From: Planctomycetota bacterium
Lineage (GTDB): Bacteria > Planctomycetota > Brocadiia > SM23-32
Direction: 5' to 3'
Length of the DNA stretch: 6,739 bases
NCBI GenBank assembly: GCA_018400625.1
Contig: JAGYMJ010000156.1
Span: forward strand, 1 to 6,739
The first letter of the stretch is position 1, and every line of letters starts with the position of its first letter. A model generated the notes under the pieces. That model worked only from the letters and a program-made list of their open reading frames with translations, was not told where the DNA came from and did no database searches. This document shows, one piece after another, positions 1 to 6,517 of the stretch. Both the position numbers and the translations under genes were made by a program.

Positions 1-52
1 GGGATGCCACACAAGGTGCGATAGGATGCCAGGTGGTTCACTGAATACTTAC
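1..52 (-). repeat. REP-like repeat copy A, truncated by the window edge
   Basis: Read on the minus strand, positions 52 to 32 match the 21-bp end shared by all copies in this window (core GTAAGT..TCAGTGAACC). The following bases to position 1 match the inner part of copy B (shared GCATCC, ACCTTGT and CATCCTA blocks). The copy is inverted relative to B, with its GTAAG end facing the membrane protein gene. The central hairpin would lie to the left of the window and cannot be seen. The segment contains a direct repeat of GGATGCCA (2-9 and 24-31). Confidence 0.7.
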
Positions 53-189
53 ATTTTACTTCCCGCCCAATCTCTCCAACTCTCTTGTAAAAAAGGTGTA
101 TGTTATTTTCTGCTAATTTTTGATGTTACGGTTCACCAGGATAATGCTCTATTTGTTGATGACGAGTCGGGTTACATTTCTGGTAGCCT

Positions 190-561
190 TTAAGGAAACC
201 AGCGCTTCAATATCCCTACCCCCAGTACTACGCCCGAAAAACATGCTCCGGTAACCATCAAATGTCTCGCCATTCCAATCTCATATCTCTCCAACGGATC
301 AACAAAGTCAAACGTGAAACCCACCGTTGCCGCCACTATACCGAACAGGGAAACCCCGCCAATCGTCAGCAGCATACGTCGATTCCGAAACCAGAAGCCG
401 AGAGCCAGCTGCAGCCCCAGATACACTACGGCGAACCACAGCCCGAACCAGGGTATCAGCGATGGTACAAATACCATACGCACACCGTGCCCTATGGGGC
501 AGGTAAGGCCAAATACGGTAACAGAAATCAATATCAAAAGCCATGCGATCAATTGCAGCAT
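190..561 (-). CDS. Small four-helix integral membrane protein, function unknown
   Basis: The 123-residue product is strongly hydrophobic, with four likely membrane helices at about 3-21, 30-56, 63-84 and 101-118. The first helix is followed by a Cys-Pro-Ile-Gly-His-Gly turn, helices 2 and 3 are joined by a basic loop (RNRR), and an acidic DFVDPLERYE segment precedes helix 4. I do not recognise a family. The start is well supported: a GGAGG ribosome binding site (568-572) lies six bases before the ATG, and overlapping plus-strand open frames have low-complexity, unconvincing products. The gene stands alone, bracketed by inverted repeat copies A and B, with no neighbour pointing to a role. It could be cargo carried between repeats or simply a chromosomal orphan. 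That it is a real gene is fairly secure; its function is open. Confidence 0.75.
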   Translation of the reverse strand: MLQLIAWLLILISVTVFGLTCPIGHGVRMVFVPSLIPWFGLWFAVVYLGLQLALGFWFRNRRMLLTIGGVSLFGIVAATVGFTFDFVDPLERYEIGMARHLMVTGACFSGVVLGVGILKRWFP

Positions 562-652
562 GTATAACCTCCGGCAATTATACTTTAATAGATTAATCCC
601 TCAACCCGCTCTCTCCGACTTTCAGTCTCATCCCTATCGAGTTCAAATTTGA

Positions 653-737
653 GTAACCATTCAGTGAATCACGTGACATCCTACCAAACCTTGTATTGCA
701 TCCCCACCGCGTGCCTTGTGACGGTGGGGGATGATCC
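653..737 (+). repeat. REP-like repeat copy B with strong central hairpin
   Basis: Positions 653-673 match the 21-bp end of the family (15 of 21 bases shared with copy D, including TCAGTGAA). A hairpin follows, with arms at 698-709 (ending CCCCACCG) and 722-733 (starting CGGTGGGG) around a 12-base loop. That is at least 11 pairs with one extra G. The second 21-bp arm seen in copy C is not recognisable here, so B is a half or degenerate element. It is inverted relative to copy A; the GTAAC end faces the membrane protein gene. Confidence 0.7.
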
Positions 738-744
738 GGAATTA

Positions 745-829
745 AGAGTTATGAGTTGTGATTGAAGAGTTAAGAGAAACAGGGCAACAACTCGAAGTTT
801 CTAACTCACAACTCACAACTCACAACTCT
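745..829. repeat. Long imperfect inverted repeat built from AACTCAC heptamers
   Basis: The arms 745-761 and 813-829 are reverse complements at 16 of 17 positions. The right arm is part of a perfect tandem run of the heptamer AACTCAC (803-823, three units, plus a partial fourth). The left arm continues with a looser GAAGAGTTAAGAG stretch. The region between the arms includes GGGCAACAACTCGAAGTTTC. Together this is a long A+T-rich hairpin with no reading frame. It is followed by TATTATATAAGG rather than a T-run, so a plain intrinsic terminator is not obvious. Confidence 0.75.
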
Positions 830-967
830 ATTATATAAGGTAAAGAACCAAATCATAAGTAAAAGATATGAATGAGAGTTTTGGTCTCTTTTAAAAAGTT
901 TGGGCTGCGAGATACTCTCTTACGTCTCAATTCAGTGTTGTAATTAATTTCATTGATCACTGAATAA

Positions 968-1132
968 TCAGATTGCCGCAGCAGCCCGATCCAATCCTCC
1001 CTTCCGCTGTTTCCAATCCGGCATAAACTGATCCATATATCCTTTGAACTTCTCGTTATGTTTACTTTCAAGCAGATGTGTCATCTCATGGGCTATAATA
1101 AAATCTCTCATTCTCACTTTTAAATCACTCAT
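968..1132 (-). pseudogene. C-terminal remnant of a YgjP/DUF45-type zinc metallopeptidase
   Basis: This 54-codon minus-strand frame contains HEMTHLLESKH, the HExxH zinc motif with a downstream His. It is followed by a conserved-looking tail with FMPDWKQRK near residues 36-43. Known DUF45/YgjP-like metallopeptidases, including those often encoded beside type I restriction hsdR genes, end with this arrangement: HExxH, a third His, then a M-P-x-W segment. The family is normally over 200 residues, so roughly the first three quarters are missing. An in-frame TGA lies four codons before the ATG at 1132, and I found no N-terminal part in the other frames upstream. There is no ribosome binding site at the ATG. 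I read it as a decayed fragment, not a working gene; independent expression as a small protein is unlikely. Confidence 0.7.
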
Positions 1133-1296
1133 TGGTAAACATCACGTCTTTTAGTGTAATATTATATGTATTAGGGGGAGAATGAGCAAGTTGTATCTTG
1201 GGGATTCCGTTCTGCGGCCAAAATCAAATACAAGGATTCGAGAGTCTGATTTGTCATTTAACAGATTTAAACTCAAGATAAGAGAAAAAATCCTTT

Positions 1297-2748
1297 ATGT
1301 TAAAAAAATACTGGATCATCATTCTGGTTTCCATACTATTGCTGGCTGGATTTGCTTTAACCCTTCTAACAAGCTATTTTGTGGCTTATAAATCTCTTGG
1401 AGAAGAAATCCGACAGAATTCCCTGCCTCTGACCAGCGACAATATCTACGCCGAAATGCAGAAAGATCTTGTACTTTCAATCCATATTTCATCTCTCATG
1501 GCCCATGATACTTTTGTCAGAGACTGGGTTATCGACGGTGAGCATGACCCGGAAAGAATGAGCAGATATCTACAGGAGATACAGGAAAAATACGAAACAA
1601 TAACAGCCTTTTTTGTTTCAGAAGAATCTAAAAAATACTACCATCCCGAAGGGGTCCTAAAAAAGGTCTCAGAGGATGACCCCCATGATGAATGGTATTT
1701 CAGGGCCAGAAGGATGAACAGCTCTTATGAAATCAATATCGACACGGATACCGCCGATCAGTCCCGCATGACCATTTTTATAAACTATCAGGTTTATGGC
1801 TATAACAATGATCTTATTGGGGTAACAGGTGTGGGATTGGAATTGAAACAGGTCCAGGATATCCTGAAAACATATCAGGACAAATATAACAGCAGCGTGT
1901 TTTTTGTAAATGACTCAGGCAAGGTAACCTTGAGTGCCGATGATTTTCAGATTCCAGAAAATATTCACAACTGGGAAAATTTCAGCACAAAAGCATTAAG
2001 CATTCTGACCAGTCCCGGCACCTCTTTCGAGTATAAGACTGATGATCACAGATTTTATGTCAGCTCACGGTTCATTCCCGAATTCGATCTCATTCTGCTT
2101 ATCCTAAAAAACAGCGAGAATTTGCATGAAAGATTGATTGCAAGGCTGAAGTTCAACTTCGCCGTTGGCCTGCTCATAACCCTGACTGTCGTGGGTCTGG
2201 TAGCATTCATCATGAGAAATAATAATCAGCGCCTTGAGAGGCTGGCCAATATAGACACCTTGACCGGAGCAAAAAACAGAGAAGTGTTCTCAGTTATTTT
2301 CTCCCAGATGGCCAAGGAAAACAAAAGGAAAAAATCACCTGTATCACTCATTCTTCTTGATATTGATCATTTCAAATCCTTAAACGACCGTATGGGACAC
2401 CACAGCGGAGATACTGCTTTGAAAAAATTTTCCAGAATAGTATCTGAGACCATCAGGGAATCCGATGTGTTATGTAGGTGGGGAGGAGAAGAATTTGTTG
2501 TCCTGCTGAGAGAGTGCCCTCTGGAGGAGGCGGAGAAAGTTACTGAAAAAATCAGAAAAGCCGTTGCCGGAAACCCAATCCACCTCGGCACAGAATCCAT
2601 CAACATGACTGTAAGCGCTGGTGTGACGCAGTACAGACCGGGAGAACCCCTTTCACGTTTGATAGAAAGAGCTGACAGCCTGATGTACCAGGCCAAGAAA
2701 GAAGGCAGGGACTGCGTTGTTTCGGAAAATCATGTTCGTTTCTCTTGA
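1297..2748 (+). CDS. Membrane-bound dCache-GGDEF diguanylate cyclase
   Basis: The 483-residue protein should make cyclic di-GMP from two GTP in response to a periplasmic signal. A membrane helix (about 5-30) is followed by a roughly 250-residue extracytoplasmic region of double-Cache type, with W133-Y-F-R and the stretch T159-I-F-I-N-Y through GVTGVGL (175-181). A second helix (about 286-306) leads to a GGDEF domain from D320-x-L-T-G. Metal- and substrate-binding D355-I-D-H-F-K, N363-D and the catalytic GGEEF (396-400) are all present. RESD at 387-390 sits five residues before GGEEF, exactly where the inhibitory c-di-GMP I-site (RxxD) lies, so product feedback is expected. An in-frame stop at 1279-1281 forces this start; the ribosome binding site is weak. 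There is no EAL domain and no neighbouring phosphodiesterase. The ligand cannot be read from sequence. Confidence 0.93.
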   Translation: MLKKYWIIILVSILLLAGFALTLLTSYFVAYKSLGEEIRQNSLPLTSDNIYAEMQKDLVLSIHISSLMAHDTFVRDWVIDGEHDPERMSRYLQEIQEKYETITAFFVSEESKKYYHPEGVLKKVSEDDPHDEWYFRARRMNSSYEINIDTDTADQSRMTIFINYQVYGYNNDLIGVTGVGLELKQVQDILKTYQDKYNSSVFFVNDSGKVTLSADDFQIPENIHNWENFSTKALSILTSPGTSFEYKTDDHRFYVSSRFIPEFDLILLILKNSENLHERLIARLKFNFAVGLLITLTVVGLVAFIMRNNNQRLERLANIDTLTGAKNREVFSVIFSQMAKENKRKKSPVSLILLDIDHFKSLNDRMGHHSGDTALKKFSRIVSETIRESDVLCRWGGEEFVVLLRECPLEEAEKVTEKIRKAVAGNPIHLGTESINMTVSAGVTQYRPGEPLSRLIERADSLMYQAKKEGRDCVVSENHVRFS

Positions 2749-2804
2749 AATTTTTTCGTTTTATTGATTTTGGATTGCGACATCTCGAATATAATGGACG
2801 ACGA

Positions 2805-3680
2805 TTATTGACGTCTGGCGCATTCTATTATATTGTTCAACAGCATAGCGGTAGTTACCAGGCCGACACCCCCCGGAACCGGCGTTATTGCTGCGGCTAT
2901 CTCTTTGGCGGAATCAAAATCGACGTCACCGACTACCTTAGTCTTCTTTTTCCCCCCCTCTTCGACCTTAATTCTGTTGATACCGACATCAACAACTACA
3001 GAATCTTTTTTGAGCATTTCGCCGTTGACCAGTCCCGCTTTACCTGCGGCAACTATAAGCACCTCTGCCCTTTTCGTATGGGATGTCAGGTCTTTGGTGG
3101 CAATGTGGCAGCAGGTCACGGTGGGGGAATGCATAACAGAGCGCAGCAGCATGACAACCGATGGTTTGCCGACAATTTCGCTGTGGCCGATGACCACCGT
3201 CTCCTTGCCTTCCAGGTCAATGCCAAAATCCTCCAGCATAATAATCACTGCACGGGCGGTGCATGGGGACAGGGAGAAATCGCCATAGAAGAGACGGCCA
3301 ATATTTGCAGGATGGATGCCTTCGACGTCTTTTTCGGGTGCTATTTCACGTTGCACCGCACGCCCGTCAACATTATCCGGCAGCGGCATCAGCTGAAGAA
3401 TACCCGTAACGGTTCTATCGCTGTTGAGCTGCTGAATGTATTCCTGCAACGATTCAGTGTCTTTCCTGTCTCCGATTATTTCGGTATCATGAAGTTCGTA
3501 TTCTATTCCAACCTCGCCGCAAGCCTTCTGCTGGCTTTTGGCATAGTATCTGGCGCCCGGGTTGTTGGTGGCCAGTACCGAGACAAGTTTCGGCGGCTCA
3601 GGCATGTTCTCGACAGCACTCTTAACTTCTTGCTTCATCCGTTCTGCAATCGGCTTTCCTTCAATCAATTCTGCGACCAT
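2805..3680 (-). CDS. folD: FolD-family methylene-THF dehydrogenase/cyclohydrolase-like protein with altered active site
   Basis: This 291-residue protein is full length for FolD, which oxidises 5,10-methylene-THF with NAD(P)+ and hydrolyses the methenyl product to 10-formyl-THF. The fold is clear: a YY-x6-KACGEVGI segment (45-59), GIL-x3-PLP (93-101), PEKDV (115-119), PCT (139-141), the nucleotide loop GHSEIVGKP (165-173), DVGINR, KVVGDVDF and TPVPGGVG. Against E. coli FolD, Tyr50 is kept (Y46). The catalytic Lys54 is Gln50, Gln98 is Leu97 and Asp121 is Glu120, all aligned without gaps. The cyclohydrolase reaction is therefore doubtful, while dehydrogenase or another folate role may remain. 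The start at 3680 is chosen because GGGAGG precedes it and family N-termini begin here; an in-frame ATG at 3767 would add 29 atypical residues. The gene converges on the cyclase, 56 bases apart. Family is certain; activity is not, and the symbol is by family only. Confidence 0.9.
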   Translation of the reverse strand: MVAELIEGKPIAERMKQEVKSAVENMPEPPKLVSVLATNNPGARYYAKSQQKACGEVGIEYELHDTEIIGDRKDTESLQEYIQQLNSDRTVTGILQLMPLPDNVDGRAVQREIAPEKDVEGIHPANIGRLFYGDFSLSPCTARAVIIMLEDFGIDLEGKETVVIGHSEIVGKPSVVMLLRSVMHSPTVTCCHIATKDLTSHTKRAEVLIVAAGKAGLVNGEMLKKDSVVVDVGINRIKVEEGGKKKTKVVGDVDFDSAKEIAAAITPVPGGVGLVTTAMLLNNIIECARRQ

Positions 3681-3685
3681 TATTG

Positions 3686-3691
3686 CCTCCC
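3686..3691 (-). promoter_or_regulatory. Ribosome binding site fixing the folD start
   Basis: GGGAGG on the minus strand, five bases before the ATG at 3680. It supports this start over the in-frame ATG at 3767, which has no such site and lies in the apparent promoter region. Confidence 0.75.
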
Positions 3692-3718
3692 GTTTGTAAT
3701 GATATGCGCTCAAATTCC

Positions 3719-3747
3719 GTACGCTAACAACAAAATTGTTAGTGTAC
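3719..3747. promoter_or_regulatory. Operator-like palindrome in front of folD
   Basis: Two 12-base arms (3719-3730 and 3736-3747) are reverse complements at 11 of 12 positions around the five-base spacer CAAAA; each arm contains CTAACAA or its complement. The palindrome lies 39-67 bases upstream of the folD start. It overlaps both candidate core promoters: the -10-like TACACT of the TTGACA promoter, and the -35 position of a second, weaker one ending at TATCAT (3699-3704). This geometry suits a repressor site. No regulator gene is adjacent and I do not recognise the motif. Confidence 0.5.
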
Positions 3748-3767
3748 ACAAAAAACTCTTTTGTCAA
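3741..3767 (-). promoter_or_regulatory. Possible folD promoter
   Basis: Minus strand: a perfect TTGACA (-35, 3762-3767) and TACACT (3741-3746) separated by 15 bases, shorter than the ideal 17. The -10 lies inside the palindrome. An alternative -10, TATCAT at 3699-3704, has only a poor -35. Confidence 0.35.
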
Positions 3768-3789
3768 AATAAATGAGATTGGTCACGGC

Positions 3790-3830
3790 AAATTCAAAAT
3801 TCAAAGCACCAAATAACAAATAAATCACAA
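3790..3830. repeat. 41-bp A+T-rich dispersed repeat, copy 1
   Basis: Matches positions 6518-6558 at 37 of 41 bases in the same orientation, with the core CAAAGCACCAAATA shared exactly. It lies between the F-domain gene stop and folD, has no coding potential, and looks like a dispersed low-complexity repeat. It is not part of the REP-like family. Confidence 0.75.
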
Positions 3831-3851
3831 ATTCAAAACCCCATTGATCCG

Positions 3852-4826
3852 TCATACTATATTTGTGATCTGATGAATATAGGTTGAGAATATATTGAAT
3901 ATAAAGTACAGGATAAAAACGGCGACTGTTATCCATATAAGTTTACCGAAAACTGACGACAGTATCGTGAGCGCGGTCGTGGTCTTTTCCCTGTAGTGTT
4001 CGGTCAGCCACTGCATCCTTTCCACTATTTTACCGCTTTCCTCGGCGACGGATACCACCTCGATATATTCATTATCAAATAACCTTGTATTATCGAGGGC
4101 CGAAGTTATGCTCTCCCCATTTTCAACCGTTTTGACAGCGATCGGGCAACCGGCTTTGAAAACTTCATTAGCTGAGGCTTCAAAAGCCGTCTGCAGGCTT
4201 TCTTTTATATGCATGCCCGCTTCCAATGAAAACTTAAAGCACATGCTAAAGCGGGTGATCGCCAGGGGGCGGGTAACGTGGGAGAGTAAGGGGGTGCGCC
4301 ATAATATTTCATGGCAAAACCTCGTCCCGCTTGCGAAGCGATTCAGCAGCTTACCGGCAATTATGACCGCTAGCGGAATACCGTAGCCTAAAAGCGGTAT
4401 GAAAGCAACCCCTCCCGTATCATCTCTTATCATGTTAAAAATATAATGAGCTAAAGATAAGACGAAGACAGCGAGAACATACTGGAGAGCTGGTATCGTT
4501 ATTGCTTGAAGGAACCGGCGCCAAAGACGTGTTTTGAGTTCATAGAAGTTTGCGAGTTCAAAGAACACCGAGTGGAGGTGTCCTGTTTTTTCACCTACGG
4601 AAGCCAATCGGGTGATAAGGGGGGGGATATGTTTTTGTCTTGACAACGCGGTGTGAAGATTATTCCCGGCCCCAACTTCGGCTTCACATTGTATTATCGC
4701 ATCAGATAAGCGTTTACTACTGCATTTTTGGGCTGAAACGGTCAACGCGCGTCGCACATTGACCCCGGCATCCAACATTGTAGCAATCGATCTGCACAGC
4801 TCCGACAATTGTTTGTTAAAACCCAT
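3852..4826 (-). CDS. Type II secretion/type IV pilus F-domain inner-membrane protein (GspF/PilC-like)
   Basis: The 324-residue product has two copies of the GspF/PilC (T2SSF) domain, at about 7-131 and 190-312. Each has the hallmark helix ending: ASVGEKTGHLHSVFFELA (75-92) and VSVAEESGKIVERMQWL (258-274). Membrane helices are likely at 108-130, 140-162 and 294-316. Such proteins form the inner-membrane platform that couples the assembly ATPase to pilin or pseudopilin extrusion. It is about 80 residues shorter than usual GspF or PilC (about 400), and the missing part is the N-terminal cytoplasmic extension, not a domain. No ATPase, pilin, secretin or prepilin peptidase gene is in the window, so it is an orphan here. 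It follows uxaC by 68 bases on the same strand and may be co-transcribed. The ATG has only a weak GGTAAAAG site; the frame stays open upstream into the uxaC end without a better start. Confidence 0.85.
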   Translation of the reverse strand: MGFNKQLSELCRSIATMLDAGVNVRRALTVSAQKCSSKRLSDAIIQCEAEVGAGNNLHTALSRQKHIPPLITRLASVGEKTGHLHSVFFELANFYELKTRLWRRFLQAITIPALQYVLAVFVLSLAHYIFNMIRDDTGGVAFIPLLGYGIPLAVIIAGKLLNRFASGTRFCHEILWRTPLLSHVTRPLAITRFSMCFKFSLEAGMHIKESLQTAFEASANEVFKAGCPIAVKTVENGESITSALDNTRLFDNEYIEVVSVAEESGKIVERMQWLTEHYREKTTTALTILSSVFGKLIWITVAVFILYFIFNIFSTYIHQITNIV

Positions 4827-4894
4827 TCTTTTACCGTAATCGGCGCATTGAATTCTGGGATTCTGTCGCCTTTCAATTATCCCCAGACCATCTT

Positions 4895-6262
4895 TTATCT
4901 GTTGAAGAACAGTTCCAGCGGTCTTTCATAACTTACTTTTCGTACGATATTTTTTGCGACCTGTAAAGGTAACTGACCTTTTTGTTCCATATCGCCGACA
5001 GCATTGCACAGCACTCTACGGAACATTTCGGTTCTTGAACCGTAGGACATAAGCTTGCGGGAGTCGGTAACCATACCTGCATGGTTACTCAGCAAATCTA
5101 TAGTAGCCATGTATTTGATGTGCTGTTCCATACCGAACGGGCTGTCGTTAAGCCACCACGGAGCCCCAAGACTGATATTGGGGAATGCACGTGCTATCGT
5201 TGCCAAAGTCGGCAGATGTGTCGGATCCAGACAGTATAAAACGACCTTTCCTTCTTCGGCGAACTGGTTCAGGAAGTATTTAAGGTTTCCGGCTATCTCA
5301 AGGGCGTTGGTCGAAATATCGCCTCCGGAATCGGGGCCGAGAGAGTTCCACAATGAAGAGCGATAATCTCTCATAGCACCGATGTGGATTTGGGTTACCC
5401 ATCCGCTTTCCTGATTAAGCCGGCCGAAAAGGCACATCATAAATGACATGAATTTTTTCCATTCGATGGTGTCGAGTTCGTTTCCCCCCAGGGCTTTGTC
5501 ATATATAGCGGAAGCATCCTTTTCTTTAACGAATTTCCCAAGCGGTTCAAGGATTCCGTGGTCACTGGCGACACAGCCGTTTTTTTCGAAATGATCATGA
5601 GATTTACCTGCGGCTTCCATCAGGCCCGTTAATGAAGTGATATCCGTATCGGTAAATTTCCCGAGCAGTTCGACATTTTCTTTCCACTCTTTTTTCTGGA
5701 CATTCATGAGCTTATCGGGACGCCAGGTGGGCAGTATCTGTACATCTTTAACCTGCTTTTTAGCCTGTTGGTGCTCTTTCAGGTCTGAAGTGGGGGGGTC
5801 GGTGGTACACATGATTTCGACTTTCATCTCTTTCAGCAGGGCTTGAGGTTTCATTTCCGCCTTTTTGAGCAAGTCCTGAGTTTTGTCCCAGACATCTTTG
5901 GCATTTTTGGTGCTAATGGGCTCGTGGATATCAAACCGACGTTTAAGGTCGAGGTGGATCCATTCGTAAACGGGATTCCCGGCGCATTCCGGCAATATAC
6001 CGGCCAGGGCCGTCCATTTCTCTTCATTTGAAGCTTGTCCTGTGATCTTTCCTTCGGGAACGCCTCTTTTGCGCATTAATTCCCAAACATAATGGTCGGT
6101 AGCGGCCTCTACTTCCCAGATGTCTTCCCATCCCTTGTTCTCAAGAATTTCTTTTACGTCGCCATGATTATGGGCGTCAATTATCGGGAGTTCTTTAACA
6201 CAATTGAACAGATCGACAGCAGAAGGGTTTGTAAGCAGATAATTTTCATCAAGAAAAGCCAT
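4895..6262 (-). CDS. uxaC: Uronate (glucuronate/galacturonate) isomerase
   Basis: The 455-residue cytoplasmic enzyme should interconvert D-glucuronate with D-fructuronate and D-galacturonate with D-tagaturonate, the first step of uronic acid use from pectin, alginate-like or glucuronan sugars. It belongs to the amidohydrolase superfamily. The metal-binding HxH is in IIDAHNHG (H31, H33), with QIHIGAMRDYRS (H293), GAPWWLND (W369, W370, D373) and the late VTDSRK (D400, R402), all expected for UxaC. Length agrees with the family (about 450-470). The start at 6262 is chosen over the longer frame from 6361 because GGAG sits seven bases before it, the family begins with a short stretch like AFLDENYLL, and the extra codons come from repeat C. 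No uxaB, uxuA, kdgK or transporter is nearby, so the rest of the pathway lies elsewhere. A promoter-like pair lies at 6411-6439. Confidence 0.93.
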   Translation of the reverse strand: MAFLDENYLLTNPSAVDLFNCVKELPIIDAHNHGDVKEILENKGWEDIWEVEAATDHYVWELMRKRGVPEGKITGQASNEEKWTALAGILPECAGNPVYEWIHLDLKRRFDIHEPISTKNAKDVWDKTQDLLKKAEMKPQALLKEMKVEIMCTTDPPTSDLKEHQQAKKQVKDVQILPTWRPDKLMNVQKKEWKENVELLGKFTDTDITSLTGLMEAAGKSHDHFEKNGCVASDHGILEPLGKFVKEKDASAIYDKALGGNELDTIEWKKFMSFMMCLFGRLNQESGWVTQIHIGAMRDYRSSLWNSLGPDSGGDISTNALEIAGNLKYFLNQFAEEGKVVLYCLDPTHLPTLATIARAFPNISLGAPWWLNDSPFGMEQHIKYMATIDLLSNHAGMVTDSRKLMSYGSRTEMFRRVLCNAVGDMEQKGQLPLQVAKNIVRKVSYERPLELFFNR

Positions 6263-6269
6263 AGATATT

Positions 6270-6273
6270 CTCC
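6270..6273 (-). promoter_or_regulatory. Ribosome binding site fixing the uxaC start
   Basis: GGAG followed by AATATCT and then the ATG at 6262, giving a normal spacing. The alternative start at 6361 lies within the palindromic repeat and lacks such a site. Confidence 0.65.
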
Positions 6274-6310
6274 ATTTTTGAAAACCTTGGAATGAATAAG
6301 CCGAATCACA

Positions 6311-6395
6311 GTAAATGTTCAGTGAACCCCGTCTCACTTGATCCCCACCGGCACAGAGCACGGTGGTGGAACAACGTGGTTCACTGAGAACTTAC
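6311..6395. repeat. REPIN-like palindromic repeat copy C, complete (85 bp)
   Basis: The ends 6311-6331 and 6375-6395 are 21-base inverted repeats that align without gaps (17 Watson-Crick pairs plus one G-U pair when folded as RNA). Inside lies a second stem, CCACCG (6345-6350) with CGGTGG (6361-6366), around a 10-base loop. The same ends and hairpin occur in D, and more diverged in A and B, so this is a dispersed family. The architecture of two inverted arms around a hairpin resembles REPINs or small MITEs moved by REP-associated tyrosine transposases; none is present here. It lies in the predicted uxaC leader, just downstream of the promoter. Confidence 0.8.
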
Positions 6396-6410
6396 AAATC
6401 ACATAACAGC

Positions 6411-6439
6411 ATAATACTCTAAGAAAGAGTTAATTGCAA
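6411..6439 (-). promoter_or_regulatory. Likely uxaC promoter
   Basis: Minus strand: TTGCAA (-35, 6434-6439), a 17-base spacer and TATTAT (-10, 6411-6416). Transcription would start near 6404 and produce a leader of about 140 bases before the uxaC ATG. That leader would contain the whole of repeat C, folded as one long hairpin. Called by eye from the consensus. Confidence 0.5.
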
Positions 6440-6517
6440 GTTGTTTTGGGCCTGCCCCGGGGGGAGAGTATTGAGGCAGTACTTAGTTGCTTAATTCCCC
6501 GTAAAGTATTGGGGGTA

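Larger units (their letters stand above)
738..1296. other. Gene-poor stretch before the diguanylate cyclase
   Basis: Apart from the heptamer hairpin (745-829) and the peptidase fragment (968-1132), I see no intact gene here. A short plus-strand frame starts at 1182 behind a strong AGGGGGAG sequence and runs 69 codons into the cyclase gene in another frame. Its product has no recognisable features. A weak A+T-rich promoter-like patch (TAATATTATATG, about 1158-1169) precedes it and could serve the cyclase, but no good -35 is spaced correctly. Confidence 0.5.

Noticed and set aside
140..180. TTGATGACGAG stretch resembling a hammerhead ribozyme core
   Set aside because: The matching GAAA core segment and the required stems are not present on either strand.
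577..604. Promoter-like TTGAGG-16-TATAAT before the small membrane protein gene (minus strand)
   Set aside because: Transcription would start about 9-10 bases before the ATG and cut into the GGAGG site, so it is probably coincidental or only a near-leaderless start.
314..652. Plus-strand frames (262-567, 314-652) opposite the small membrane protein
   Set aside because: No ribosome binding sites and low-complexity Pro/Gln/Arg-rich products, while the minus-strand frame has a strong site and four clean helices.
3681..3767. 29-residue N-terminal extension of the FolD-like protein
   Set aside because: Covers the promoter-like TTGACA and the palindrome; the GGGAGG site and family N-terminus support the start at 3680.
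2745..3776. 343-codon plus-strand frame opposite folD
   Set aside because: Antisense to a clear FolD family gene; its product has no family features and the typical composition of a mirror frame.
6263..6361. 33-residue N-terminal extension of uronate isomerase
   Set aside because: The added codons run through repeat C, lack a ribosome binding site, and do not resemble the family.
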